From NCBI GenBank assembly GCA_022393335.1, contig JAJEKB010021020.1:49625-113624 (forward strand): a stretch of 64,000 nucleotides of DNA, written 5' to 3'. The notes under the pieces are model-generated. The model had not been told where the DNA came from, ran no database searches, and worked only from the letters and a program-made list of their open reading frames with translations. Numbering within the stretch: position 1 is the stretch's first letter; every line of letters starts with the position of its first letter. The translations under genes were made by a program, and so were the position numbers. Origin of the DNA: Macrotrachela quadricornifera. Lineage: Eukaryota > Rotifera > Eurotatoria > Philodinida > Philodinidae. Shown in pieces: positions 36,433 through 47,135 of this stretch.

Positions 36433-39102
36433 ATGGCTATTAACAATGATTCAATAATAAATTGTATTAATCAACTTGAAACTATATTATTGCATGATAA
36501 TATTTTAAATGATAATGATATTCATCCATTAATTCTATTACGTGATAAATTAAATGAATTTGAAGATAAATGTGATTTAATGACAATAAAAGAAAAACAA
36601 AGATTTATTCTTATGTTAAAATATTCTGAAATAAATTTATTTTATAATTTTATTAGAAAATATTCATCAAATATTTCATCATCTATATTAACTGCTTTAT
36701 TTGATACAATTCGTCTTCAAATATTTATTGATATGAATATAAATATATATCTAAGTGATTATTATTTTGAATTATCACTTACATGGTTAACTTCAGATAT
36801 ATCTATTAATTATCTTAATCAAAAAAATACAATAATAAATAATGAAATTGATATAAATAAATATTTTCTTAATTTATTTTGTTTAATTGGTGTACGTTGT
36901 GTTTATTATAAAACAAATTCTTCATATTCAATATGTGTATCACATAAAAAAATTCCAACATTTTTTCAATTAAATGATACAACTGAACGTCTTTTAAAAT
37001 CATTTATTATCTATATGAATAATTATTTTTTAAATAATAATAATAATAATAATAATAATCAATATGAAAGTCATATATCAATATTAAAATGGTTATTAAA
37101 TCTAACAGATATCTATGGATTTGTTCCATATTTTGTTAAAACAAATTATCCTAATGCTATATTACAATGGATGACAGTTTTACCTAATGAAGAACAAAAA
37201 ATATCTATTAAATCATGGTTTTTTGTTATTAATTTAGTATATAATCTAGCTCGTCATTGGATAGGTGTTAAAGCATTAAATAAATTAAAAGCAATTGATA
37301 TAATTAAACAATGGAAAGATCGTTATATATCTGAATTTCTATGTATAAATAATGATGAAAATAATAAAGATATTCTTATTGCTTATTATCTTGTTTATGC
37401 AATGTTATTAGAACCAAAACAATTAAAAAATGAAACAATATCAAATATTGAAAATATACTTGATTATATACTTGAACGAACAGTACAAGCATTTAATTCA
37501 ATTGAACTTCGTTATGGTCCATATAATGTTTGTGAATATTTAACTGGTCTTGTAAAATTTTTTGTTAATGATAAATTTCTTCTTTATATTATTTCACGTG
37601 ATAATATATATGAATTATTTATTGAAAAATTTCTTCAATTTAATAAAATATGTTTTATAAATAATTCTATTGAATCAACTGATCTTAATATTCTTATTTG
37701 TTCATCACTTTATAGTATATTTTGGTCAATTAGTTTTCAATCAGATTATCATATAAAATTAAAATCAAATAATGAATTTATTCAATATATTGAACAAACA
37801 TCAATAATTGATATAAATGATGAAGTTATTATAATTATGAAACGAGCAGCTAAAGGTATTCTTTTTAATCTTGATCTTATACAAATGGATGTACAACCAA
37901 TTGAAAATAATATTAAATCTAATAATCAAATTAAAATTATGATTTCTTATGCACATAAAGATACAAAATTTTGTCAAGAAATTGTTAATAAACTTCAAGA
38001 ACGTATAGATGGTGATATATGGGTTGATTTTAATAAATTATCTCCACCATATGAAGATGATTGGGAAGAAATAGCTAAAGCAATAACACAATGTCATGTT
38101 ATTATAATGATTGTTACAGAAAATTATTGTAGTTCAAAAAGTTGTCGACGAGAAGTTATTCATGCTGATAAACGTAACAAACGTATGGTACCTATTTATC
38201 AAGGTAAAGATTATAAACCAGAAGATTGGTTTGAAATTCGTGTTGGATCATCAACATGGGTTCGTTTTAATGATAAAAAAACTGATGAAGAAGTTATCGA
38301 TAATCTTATTAAATTAATTGATATTCAAGATAAAAATATAACAGAAATAACTAATCATCAAATATCAAATTTGGAAATAGATCAATCAATTAGTAAATTA
38401 ATTAATGCAAATCCATTAAATGAAATATCAACAAATCAAGTATTATTATTATCTACAAATAACAATTCAATTATTGAAAATTCATTATCACAAAATTCTA
38501 TTAAATCAAATGTAGTATCAATTCCTACATTATCATTTATTAATACAAATCCAATTGAACAATGGACTAGTGAAGATATTGAAAAATATCTTGGTTTATC
38601 ATCATCTATTCTTCAATTATCATCTGGTAAAGCTTTATTATCTTATATTACTTTATTAACACATGAAAATGCACAATATGATGAATATGAACGACATATG
38701 CGTGATCGTGGTATTAGTCGAGAACAATTTGCTAATTTAATATCATCATTTATGTCTATTCGTTCATTATATAATATTCAAACAACATCAACTATTTTAC
38801 CTGATCGTTGGACATATGAAGAAGTTAAATGTTGGTTTGAACAAAATCATTTATCAGATTATTTATTAGATATATTTACATTTAAAAATGGAGCAGAACT
38901 TCTTATTTATGCAAAATTGATTATTAATTCACCGACACGTATTGATAGTGAATATGATCTATTAAAAAATCGAATTCAAATACAATATAATGGTAAATAT
39001 ATCTTTCATCTTAGTGAATATGCTCGATTATTAAATGCTCTAAAAAATCTTGTTGCTCGATCACAATCAACAGAAGAATCAGCTTCATGTATTATATCTT
39101 AA
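36433..39102 (+). CDS. TIR-domain protein with helical N-terminus and two SAM-like domains
   Basis: A single-exon 889-residue protein. Residues 1-490 are helical and Leu/Ile-rich, plausibly armadillo/HEAT-like, with a polyasparagine run near residue 202 (AAT repeats). A TIR domain spans about 499-635: IKIMISYAHKD (strand A, box 1), WVDFNKLSPP (BB loop), IIMIVTENYCSSKSCRREV and RMVPIYQG. Glu574 in SCRREV lies where NAD+-cleaving TIR domains such as SARM1 have the catalytic Glu. Two SAM-like helical modules follow from about 707 (EQWTSEDIEKYLGL) and 791 (DRWTYEEVKCWFEQNHLSDYLL). ARM plus SAM plus TIR is the SARM1 domain set, but in SARM1 the SAM pair precedes TIR, while here it follows. The likely role is innate immune or cell-death signalling, perhaps as an NADase; the enzymatic activity is an inference. 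Confidence 0.8.
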   Translation: MAINNDSIINCINQLETILLHDNILNDNDIHPLILLRDKLNEFEDKCDLMTIKEKQRFILMLKYSEINLFYNFIRKYSSNISSSILTALFDTIRLQIFIDMNINIYLSDYYFELSLTWLTSDISINYLNQKNTIINNEIDINKYFLNLFCLIGVRCVYYKTNSSYSICVSHKKIPTFFQLNDTTERLLKSFIIYMNNYFLNNNNNNNNNQYESHISILKWLLNLTDIYGFVPYFVKTNYPNAILQWMTVLPNEEQKISIKSWFFVINLVYNLARHWIGVKALNKLKAIDIIKQWKDRYISEFLCINNDENNKDILIAYYLVYAMLLEPKQLKNETISNIENILDYILERTVQAFNSIELRYGPYNVCEYLTGLVKFFVNDKFLLYIISRDNIYELFIEKFLQFNKICFINNSIESTDLNILICSSLYSIFWSISFQSDYHIKLKSNNEFIQYIEQTSIIDINDEVIIIMKRAAKGILFNLDLIQMDVQPIENNIKSNNQIKIMISYAHKDTKFCQEIVNKLQERIDGDIWVDFNKLSPPYEDDWEEIAKAITQCHVIIMIVTENYCSSKSCRREVIHADKRNKRMVPIYQGKDYKPEDWFEIRVGSSTWVRFNDKKTDEEVIDNLIKLIDIQDKNITEITNHQISNLEIDQSISKLINANPLNEISTNQVLLLSTNNNSIIENSLSQNSIKSNVVSIPTLSFINTNPIEQWTSEDIEKYLGLSSSILQLSSGKALLSYITLLTHENAQYDEYERHMRDRGISREQFANLISSFMSIRSLYNIQTTSTILPDRWTYEEVKCWFEQNHLSDYLLDIFTFKNGAELLIYAKLIINSPTRIDSEYDLLKNRIQIQYNGKYIFHLSEYARLLNALKNLVARSQSTEESASCIIS

Positions 39103-40513
39103 ATTAAATCAAATTACAATCATGGAAAATTTCACTATCTTTTAGTAATAAAACTAATATTGTATTCTATATTGATAATAGCAATGCTTTGAATTTAATC
39201 TAAGTTTTTCCACATTTTATTTTTTAATAAAAGATTCTATAGACATAAACGAAATTCTAAAATATCTAAACTTAATTGTTTAATAGAATCTTATCAGACT
39301 TGATGATTTAATTTTAATTGGCACATGCATAAAATTTTCTCAAGTAGCTAACGGTATATCAAATGACATGCAAAATATTTAATAAAATAAAAAAGAAATG
39401 TTTATAGACTAATACTATATCGAAATGTAGGATATTTTATTTGATATTTGCAAAAAACAATATCATCATTGATAATTCAATCAACTATGAATAGTATACA
39501 GAAGAACTGGAAAGGACGATGTTTTTATAAGAAGATATGTTATTGTGATTGATGTAGAGTATACATGAAATATAAAATCATAAAAAATAAAAAATAGTAT
39601 TCTATATCAATGATTTTATCACAAAAATAAATTTGAATTACATTTCGTCTTTCATATTTTTTTTTCCTAATGATTATTCAAACAATTAACGCTCACTATA
39701 GACTAAATGATGATTGAGAATGTCATGAATGTGATACTATAATAAAGCCACAATGTAGCAGTGTCTGGATTTTGTAAATTTTGAACTCAAAGATCAAAAG
39801 GAAAAAAGTAGCAGACATTATAAAAAAATCCAACAGCAACCGAGGAACTCTTTGAATCAAAGCAATTTTAAGGATTGAAAGTACTGTATATGCTCCAAAA
39901 ACTTTTCGATTTCCAGAACTCAAGATCAGATTGTCCAATGACTGAGAAATACCATTTCATAATTGCCACTGTGTCAAAATACATGTTTTTTCGTATTTTT
40001 CACTTCTAGATCCATACTAATGAGTAATTTACTCGATAATTCAATATTTTCAGAAAGAATACATTTTAACTGAAATTTGCAAGATATTCGAGAGATATAA
40101 TGACAGATTTTATCAATGTATAATAGTATGAGAATCTATAAAAGAATTCTATTGTATATATATCAACTGTCGAGGCATGTTTGACACATTCAATTTATGA
40201 TTATATAACAAAACACTTGTTATTCAAATTTGCAGCCTATAAAAAGTTTTGTATGGAGCATTTTAAGGATACGTGAGGATTTATTTGGTGGTAAAATCTT
40301 ATTACTTCTTTCAGTTGTCAAAGTTTCAAAAATTACCCAGGTTCTTTAGAGTCATAGCGTTCTTTGAATTCCATGAGTTTTAGAGTTTCTCGATACTGTT
40401 AATTTGTTTTATTGTTGACTATATTTGATATATGAATTATTTAGATGGTGAATTTTGAAATGATTTCTAGTGAATAGCTACAATAAAATAGGTTGATCAT
40501 CGATTTTAAATAG
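39103..40513. other. Intergenic region between convergent genes
   Basis: AT-rich, with both neighbouring genes ending into it. The minus-strand frame 39723-39938 is not similar to anything I recognise. Short inverted words (CCACAATGTAGCAGTG at 39750 and CCACTGTGTC near 39965) hint at an old MITE but are too weak to call. Confidence 0.4.
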
Positions 40514-41497
40514 TTATTCTTGCCATTTTTTAATTTCTTGAACACTTTCAGAGTTAATAATAAATGGATCAGCTTTATGTCTGAACGATTGTTGATCTTC
40601 ACTCATCAATGGTACTGGAGCATATTGGACATTGTATGCTGAACGAAGCGCATTACTATGATTCGGTGATGAACAATGTAATGTCAAACTGGAGAACACC
40701 ACAATGCTTCCAACAGGACATAGAACTTCATTCCCTGGATCATTTCCAAAGTATCCAATTAAATCTGGACTCTTATCGTCTTTTTGATGTTGATAACAAG
40801 GAAATATGGTGGTAGCTGCTGGCCGTGGCTTTCCATACCAATTGATTTTATGATTCTCATCAGGTGATGGATTTCTTTCTATAGGTAATACGGAAATTGT
40901 TCCGTTTGTTGCTGTCATTTCAGTTAATGCACACCAGCAGCTGAGATAAGGAGTATGTTGATACGGAACATAGCCACTATCTTGATGCCAACCGAAAGCT
41001 GTTCTTGTTGCAGTATCACTGTTACCCTCTCCACGTTTTACAACAATTTCCGAGTGAGTATAATAAACGGTATCACCTAATACTGCTATAAATCAATAAT
41101 AACTATTTTTCTTTCTAGAATATAACCTGTAATTATATCATACCTTTGACTATTTGTTCCATATACGAGCTAAATATAATTTTATTCATGTCTGGCTCAT
41201 GATCTTCATGCATAAAGAAAAAATATTTGCCATCGGATGAACACTGAATTAATCCATCATCTTTATTTATTGTGTTCTCTTCGTTGACGTTTCTTTTTAT
41301 GAAACTATCGCGTTTGGCAATCGCTCGTTTAATAACTTCCGTCATTATTGCAATATGTTCAGGTGGAATGACAGATGGTAGAATGAAATAACTGAGAGAA
41401 AAAAGAATGGTTTTTCCGAATTGTATCAAAATACATACCCGTGCTGATCGAATTGTTTTAAATGTTCAGGACTGACTAACACGTTCGGATTTGACAT
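40514..41497 (-). CDS. Phytanoyl-CoA dioxygenase (PhyH) family 2-oxoglutarate/Fe(II) oxygenase
   Basis: Three exons, 41439-41497, 41144-41391 and 40514-41085, sum to 879 nt (292 aa) with matching phases and introns of 47 and 58 bp. The first intron splits the typical opening FDQHG|YFILPSVIPPE. The iron triad is complete: H136 and D138 in GWHQDSGY, and H239 in LTLHCSSPN. R250 in ALRSAYNVQYA is the expected 2-oxoglutarate carboxylate ligand. The family uses O2 and 2-oxoglutarate to hydroxylate a small-molecule or lipid substrate. There is no signal peptide and no obvious peroxisomal targeting tail (it ends KKWQE), so a cytosolic enzyme is likelier than a true peroxisomal phytanoyl-CoA hydroxylase. 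The substrate is unknown. It is transcribed divergently from the J-ANK-ART gene. Confidence 0.88.
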
Positions 41498-42579
41498 ATT
41501 TAATACGTATTATTATTATTATTATTATGAATAAATAACAAATAAAATTCAGAAATGTTACTGTTTTTATTGTAATTATAATAAAAGAAATTGCTATCTG
41601 TTTGTTGAAAACAGTTATCTCTCACACGTGCACACTATAGGGTTAATATCTCTTCATAGATAATAAAAAAACGCGTATACACAATGTATTGTTACTTTTA
41701 CATAAATATAAAGGTTTTTACTTATCTACCATATATTCTAATGTAAGACTAATCATATGATCAACAACTAGTTTAGTTAAAACATAGATAAAACTTACAA
41801 ATCAAAAGAACAATTTTAGTTCTTATATAGCATTTTTACTATTACGAAATAGTAACAGCAATATCGAAAGAAATGGACGTGCATGAAACTACCATCAAAT
41901 TATTTTTTTTTAACTATGTTCGATCGGACAACATTTCTTTTATGATGCCGCTCAATTCTATGGCGACAGTTATAGAAATTGAATCATGATAGAGCCATGA
42001 ATAAGTAATTCATTTTCGCGCATAAACAAACTAAAACAAGCAATTGCAGAAGTATTAGCTAGTTGTTTTTGATGAAATACTCGATATCATACTATTAGTA
42101 ATTAGTTGTCACTAAAAAGCAATCGGAAGAACATGTTTGACTGTTTGGTTTTTTCTTTGCACATGAGTCATATATCGTTTTCTATCTCTTCCTGATTTGT
42201 AATTAAGATAAAGATGCAAAAGTCAGATTTAATTAACGATCATGTGCAAGCAAAATTGAATATAATAGAAACTGAATGGATTTTTCTGCGAAAAAAAGTT
42301 GAATAGACAAAATCGAGCACTGTTTTTCGAATCATATTTTTTATTTTATTCTTACAGTCTGTCTATTTGTGTTGATTGTTGGAAAAAATAAAAGCTAAAT
42401 TTTATAGTATTCTATTGAAAGAAGAACAGAAAAAGAAAAGAAAATGAATCAGTATGGGGAAAGGTACATCGCCTCAAGCAAAGAAAGAAAAATGCATGAC
42501 ATAATGCTTTCACTTTCACATATAATATTGATCGAATAGCACGTGTAACAACAGTCGTATTGCGTTGACAACCAACGTA
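41498..42579. promoter_or_regulatory. Divergent intergenic region between PhyH and J-ANK-ART genes
   Basis: About 1.08 kb separating two divergent start codons, so it holds both promoters. A (TAT)n run lies at 41509-41529, just upstream of the PhyH start. No ORF and no clear transcription-factor motif could be assigned. Confidence 0.4.
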
Positions 42580-45279
42580 ATGGTTACACCATCTGCAACA
42601 CCGTACGCATTACTCGGAGCAGAACTGTCGGACAATGATCTAGATTTACGTATAGCATATCGAAAATTAATTCATGAATTGAAAGAAGATAGATTAAAAT
42701 CGTCTGAAAATCGCAAAATTTCTGCTGAAAAGTTCCGTCTTATATGTCGTGCTTACGAAACTTTGTCTGATCATGATAAACGTCAACATTATAATCAAAC
42801 CAATACATGGACATATGATATACCTCTAACGAAATATACACTTCAACAACTAGCTGCCGAGCCAGATCTCGTATTACAATTGAAGAGTCGATTACAAAAT
42901 GCCACTTTAAGACAAATTAACGCACAGGATTCAAATACAGGGCATACACCACTCTATTGTGCAGCGCGTGCTTGTAATGTTGAAGCAGTCAAATATTTAA
43001 CTGATCAGGGAGCTGAACCTGATTTAGCACAAAGAACAGGAAGTACAGCTCTACATGTAAGTGCTTTTTATGGACATCCTGAAATGGTTCGTTGTTTATT
43101 AGAAAGTGGAGCCGATTATCGAAAACAAAATTCCTATATGAACTTAGCCGAAAGTGAATCTTTGAATGATGATGTAAGACATATCTTTAACGATCTCAAA
43201 AAAGACCCTTTTGTGCAAGCAGCTGCCGATCAACTTGATTGGTTTAAAGCTAACATTGATAACATTGCAGAACATATTGATAAACAGTATTATCATCAGC
43301 GACAGACACTACTTCATTGTGCGAGCAAAAAAGGTTTTTTCGATCTTGCTCGTTGGTTGATAGAAGAACGTTCAGCTAATCTCGATATCGTTGATATCAA
43401 TTTAAATTCAGCTTTACATCTTGCTGCATATGGTGGAGACACATCGATTGTTAGATATCTTCTTGAACAAGGTGCTAACCCTCTTCTAATTAATAAATGG
43501 GGTATGACAGCCGAACAAGAAGGCATTGCACACGGAAGAAGTATAACAAATATATTTCAGTCAATGCGTAACCGAGATAAATTTGAAATGGCAGCACAAG
43601 GCATAGATTGGTGGTTTAAATATTATTTTGGTGATAATTCATCGAATGCACTTAATAACGAAGGCACAAGTTTACTTTATATCGCATGTCGTTGCGGTCA
43701 TACATCAGTTGCAAAATGGCTTTTAGATAATGGAGCAAATATAGATATTCAACTTTCAAGTGGTTCACGAAGTACACCGTTACATAGTGCCACATATTAC
43801 GGACATTTATCAACAGTTGAATTACTGCTAGCTTATGGTGCTGATATCAATATTAAAAATCAATATGGTGAAACAGTATTTGCCAATGCTAAATCCGACG
43901 AAATTAGAAAAGTATTAGAACGGTACCGTGACAATTTATCGGAAAATAAACTACTTAGTGTGCACTTGTATGGAGATGGTAAGAGTTCTGGTGATGAACC
44001 ACTAGCAAAAATTCAATTAAATTTCGATGCCACTCGTAATGAACTTTTACAGGCAATGCCTGAATCCTTACGAAATAAATACAAAAGTTTTTCAATTGCT
44101 CGACGACCATTAAGATTTGACGACAATGATACTACTGTGATATCTAGTGTATGTCGTGCTCGATATGGTAAAACAAAATTCATTGAATTACCACTTTGTA
44201 TTACCGTTCACGAGTCACCACGGTATACTCATAGTGGTCATGTTACCAGCGATGAAGTTGCTGATTACACCTCACGTGAGTTCCAAGGTAAATTTATTTC
44301 AAAGTGTCAAACTTCAACCATTAACATTAAAGGTGAATTTAATAAAACGCAGACATTTACCATTGGTAATTTATCTTTTACTTTTGCAATTAATTGTGTA
44401 AGCAAGGATATTTCCATAGAAATACAATATATTTTCTCACCCGATTTTAATACATTTCATTTGCCTGAATGTATGTGTCTTTTCCAAACAAGATATCATA
44501 ACCAAAAAGATAAACTAAACGAAATGCCAATTGTGTCATATAATACTGAATCAAATGCACGTCTATATAATTGGATACAATCTTCACCTTATTGGTTTGC
44601 CTTTAACACAAGAAATATACGTTTACCCTTCATTGGTGGTGTACATGCTTTTGTTCGTCATGTTGATATCATTTCTTCTGCACTAAGACTTCCACCAGAC
44701 ATGTTTATTCAGGCTTCTATTAACAAGCCATATACCACACGTGACGAACCTGTTTATTGTCAATGTCTTCAAATTCGTAACCACAATACTAAGGATTTTC
44801 CTCATATTGCCTATCATGGAACATCTATCAACGTTATTCCTTCAATTCTTATGGATGGACTCGTCATGCCAAGTACTGTAGTTTCCAGTGGATTACGTGT
44901 ATGTCCACCGACAAATCATATTGCACGAGGATTGTCACATTTGGGTATTGCAGATTTTTCTAATGGAATATTTGTAAGCCCAAGTATACATTACTGCTCA
45001 GATCCTGCATATGCAGTCACATTCTCAGCTGGTGATCGACGTTATATTGCTGTACTAGAATGTAGTGTAAAAAAAAATTCGTTCGATACTTTTCCAAGTA
45101 CTGTATCAGGATATAAACCTCATCCAAGTGATAATATAGAGGCTCTTGAATGGCGTCTGACAAATCCTGCAGCAATTGAAATCATATCTATACTTTTTAT
45201 TCCAATGATAACATCGAGAATCGAAGCAGCGCGTTTACGAGCTAACAAACTTGGTGTTGATCCTAATGCTGTCACATAA
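42580..45279 (+). CDS. J-domain, ankyrin-repeat, ADP-ribosyltransferase-like protein
   Basis: A single-exon protein of 899 residues from the first ATG (42580). Residues about 8-70 form a J-like domain (YALLGAELSDNDLDLRIAYR...RAYETLSDHDKRQHYN), but the HPD triplet needed to stimulate Hsp70 is replaced by HELKED. Six ankyrin repeats follow to about 445, for example TGHTPLYCAARACNVEAVKY and STPLHSATYYGHLSTVELLL. A middle region (450-720) begins like a ubiquitin-like fold (LLSVHLYGDG). The C-terminal 160 residues look like a PARP/ART fold: YHGTS with His746, ILMDGLVMP, GIFVSPSIHYCSDPAYA with Tyr805, IAVLECSV, and ALEWRL with Glu857, giving a plausible H-Y-E triad. It may ADP-ribosylate targets recruited by the ankyrins, as tankyrase does. 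The activity is an inference. Confidence 0.78.
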   Translation: MVTPSATPYALLGAELSDNDLDLRIAYRKLIHELKEDRLKSSENRKISAEKFRLICRAYETLSDHDKRQHYNQTNTWTYDIPLTKYTLQQLAAEPDLVLQLKSRLQNATLRQINAQDSNTGHTPLYCAARACNVEAVKYLTDQGAEPDLAQRTGSTALHVSAFYGHPEMVRCLLESGADYRKQNSYMNLAESESLNDDVRHIFNDLKKDPFVQAAADQLDWFKANIDNIAEHIDKQYYHQRQTLLHCASKKGFFDLARWLIEERSANLDIVDINLNSALHLAAYGGDTSIVRYLLEQGANPLLINKWGMTAEQEGIAHGRSITNIFQSMRNRDKFEMAAQGIDWWFKYYFGDNSSNALNNEGTSLLYIACRCGHTSVAKWLLDNGANIDIQLSSGSRSTPLHSATYYGHLSTVELLLAYGADINIKNQYGETVFANAKSDEIRKVLERYRDNLSENKLLSVHLYGDGKSSGDEPLAKIQLNFDATRNELLQAMPESLRNKYKSFSIARRPLRFDDNDTTVISSVCRARYGKTKFIELPLCITVHESPRYTHSGHVTSDEVADYTSREFQGKFISKCQTSTINIKGEFNKTQTFTIGNLSFTFAINCVSKDISIEIQYIFSPDFNTFHLPECMCLFQTRYHNQKDKLNEMPIVSYNTESNARLYNWIQSSPYWFAFNTRNIRLPFIGGVHAFVRHVDIISSALRLPPDMFIQASINKPYTTRDEPVYCQCLQIRNHNTKDFPHIAYHGTSINVIPSILMDGLVMPSTVVSSGLRVCPPTNHIARGLSHLGIADFSNGIFVSPSIHYCSDPAYAVTFSAGDRRYIAVLECSVKKNSFDTFPSTVSGYKPHPSDNIEALEWRLTNPAAIEIISILFIPMITSRIEAARLRANKLGVDPNAVT

Positions 45280-46519
45280 ACTACGTTTTATATTCTTGAA
45301 GTAATTATATCTATCCATGATTGACATTTCATCAATATACTGTAGAATTTTTATTTATTCGTTTATTAAAAGTTTCTATTCGTTGCATTAAAGTGTGATT
45401 ATAAAGAATTTTTTGGATTGTTCGAAGATTATATGAAATAGTCAAAGCTTTCTATATATTGGATGGTCCAGAAAAAATGAATTATTTTTTGTTTTCGAAT
45501 TTTGTCTATGCCGTTTTAGTCGTTTCTTGTATAATTTTTTTATCAAAAGATGTAACGTCGAACTCTCTAAGAAAGTATATAAGAGTGTTTAATTTAAAAT
45601 GCCAGTACAGAAGAATAAGGAAGAACAAATGTTATGAAGGTACAAAATCAGAGGCGATGGAATGATTCCAATTTAGTGGAGGCTCAAAAACTTATCACGT
45701 GATGATGACAATGATATAAAAGCAACGGGAAGATTTTCGAGCTTTTTCATTCTAACTCTTATAAATCAGACAGTCGATGTGACGATATGAATTCAACAGA
45801 GTTCTTCTAGTGTATATCTTTGTAAGAGCGAACGGTGGAATTCGGTCATTTTTCAAAAGATGCCCTGTTGAGTTTGACAATAATTCAAAATTTATTTTTT
45901 GGAACTTACACGATTCAGTGAAATCATTAGATTTCTTTATCGGATAGTATAGAACACAATGTGTTTATACAAAAAAGTCCATGATCTGGAAGACTAAGAC
46001 TTCGCCTTCAGCTGATCATCATAGGAGGTCCTATCTATACTTACCTGCAGACAGATAACTGCCTTTGCCTTAACTTTTTCTATTTGAAGATGAAATTAGT
46101 ACATGAACACCAAAACTTATAGAAAAATTTCCGAAAATATGAATTCTAAAAACTATTGTTGAATTATCTGTGTACTTGCTCTGATGAGGTCCTAAAAAAC
46201 TGAACGTAAGCATGTATAAAATATCACTACTTCTTATTATGCTGGAAGTAATAATAATATTTGTAATATATTTATTTCTTATTTATAATTGCTGATTGGT
46301 AGTTTTTAACTCATCAAGATCATTTTCTAACACAAAACGGATCACTTTCTTACTATCACTGTACCCACGAGGGAAGCTCTCGAGATGATAGAAAACTTTT
46401 GAACTTGAACTACTTTTATCTTATAGATGCTAGTGAGTAGTGAAATACCCTAAGTTGATTCATCTCTTATTGTTTTGGAAGGAAGTTACGACTAATCTGC
46501 TGATATTTTTTGACCTATA

Positions 46520-46823
46520 GTAGCAGTAGATGAGTGACTTTGGATCTGAAATTTTGTTCCTAAAGAGGTCTTATGAACATTAGAGTATTCTGAAATTTTC
46601 ACATAAGATGGATGCACTCTTCTTCAAATAATAAATTTTCAAAAAACGACTGTCTTTTAAGATAAATTTTAATTTCGTGTGAGAAATAGGCATTTTTTTG
46701 AAAATTCACTATCTGAAGAAGGATGTACTCGTTTTATATGAAAGTTTCGGTATATTCGAGTGTTCATAAGATCTCTTTATAGACAAAATTTCAGATCCAA
46801 AGTCACTCATTTACTGCCGCTAC
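46520..46823. mobile_element. MITE-like palindromic element (about 304 bp)
   Basis: The left arm starts GTAGCAGTAGATGAGTGAC and the right arm, reverse-complemented, starts GTAGCGGCAGTAAATGAGTGAC. Both continue TTTGGATCTGAAATTTTGT, then TCTTATGAACA, then AATTTTCAAAAAA towards a centre near 46675. There is no ORF. The target-site duplication is unclear, so the superfamily is open. Confidence 0.65.
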
Positions 46824-46835
46824 TCACACACTGCT

Positions 46836-47135
46836 ACAGGTAAAATAAATCCAATAAATCGGTCATAATTCTCTACCAAAGCGAGGACATACTGATGCTT
46901 ATTTTTTTGGGATTTATTTCTTCTGCGAGATTTATTGAAATTTATTGATTTACTAAGGATTTATTGAGACTATATAACTGTATTAGTACTCTCACGCACT
47001 CTCACTCTTGCCCTCCATCCCCCGCACTCGCTCTCACCCTCAATAGGAGCTATGTGGAATTTATTTTAAGATGTATGGGGATTTATTAAAAAATCCGAAT
47101 AAATCCTAAAAAAATAGATCCCGGTACCTGCTGTT
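46836..47135. repeat. ATTTATT-rich repeat block with CAGGTA inverted ends
   Basis: The block starts CAGGTAAAATAAATCC and ends GGATCTATTT-like in inverse, with CAGGTACCGGGATC on the reverse strand, so it may be a small element bounded by CAGGTA. Inside, the word (G/A)GATTTATT or AATTTATT recurs at least six times on either side of a C/T-rich patch (46983-47042, CTCTCAC, CCCTCC and CACCCTC words). The composition switch is striking, but the classification is weak. Confidence 0.4.

Noticed and set aside
39723..39938. Minus-strand hydrophobic frame
   Set aside because: Only 71 codons with no family resemblance and weak inverted words around it; more likely repeat-derived.
45459..45665. Small membrane-like frame downstream of the J-ANK-ART gene
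   Set aside because: It begins at a non-ATG codon, has no similarity known to me, and the sequence around it lacks coding character.
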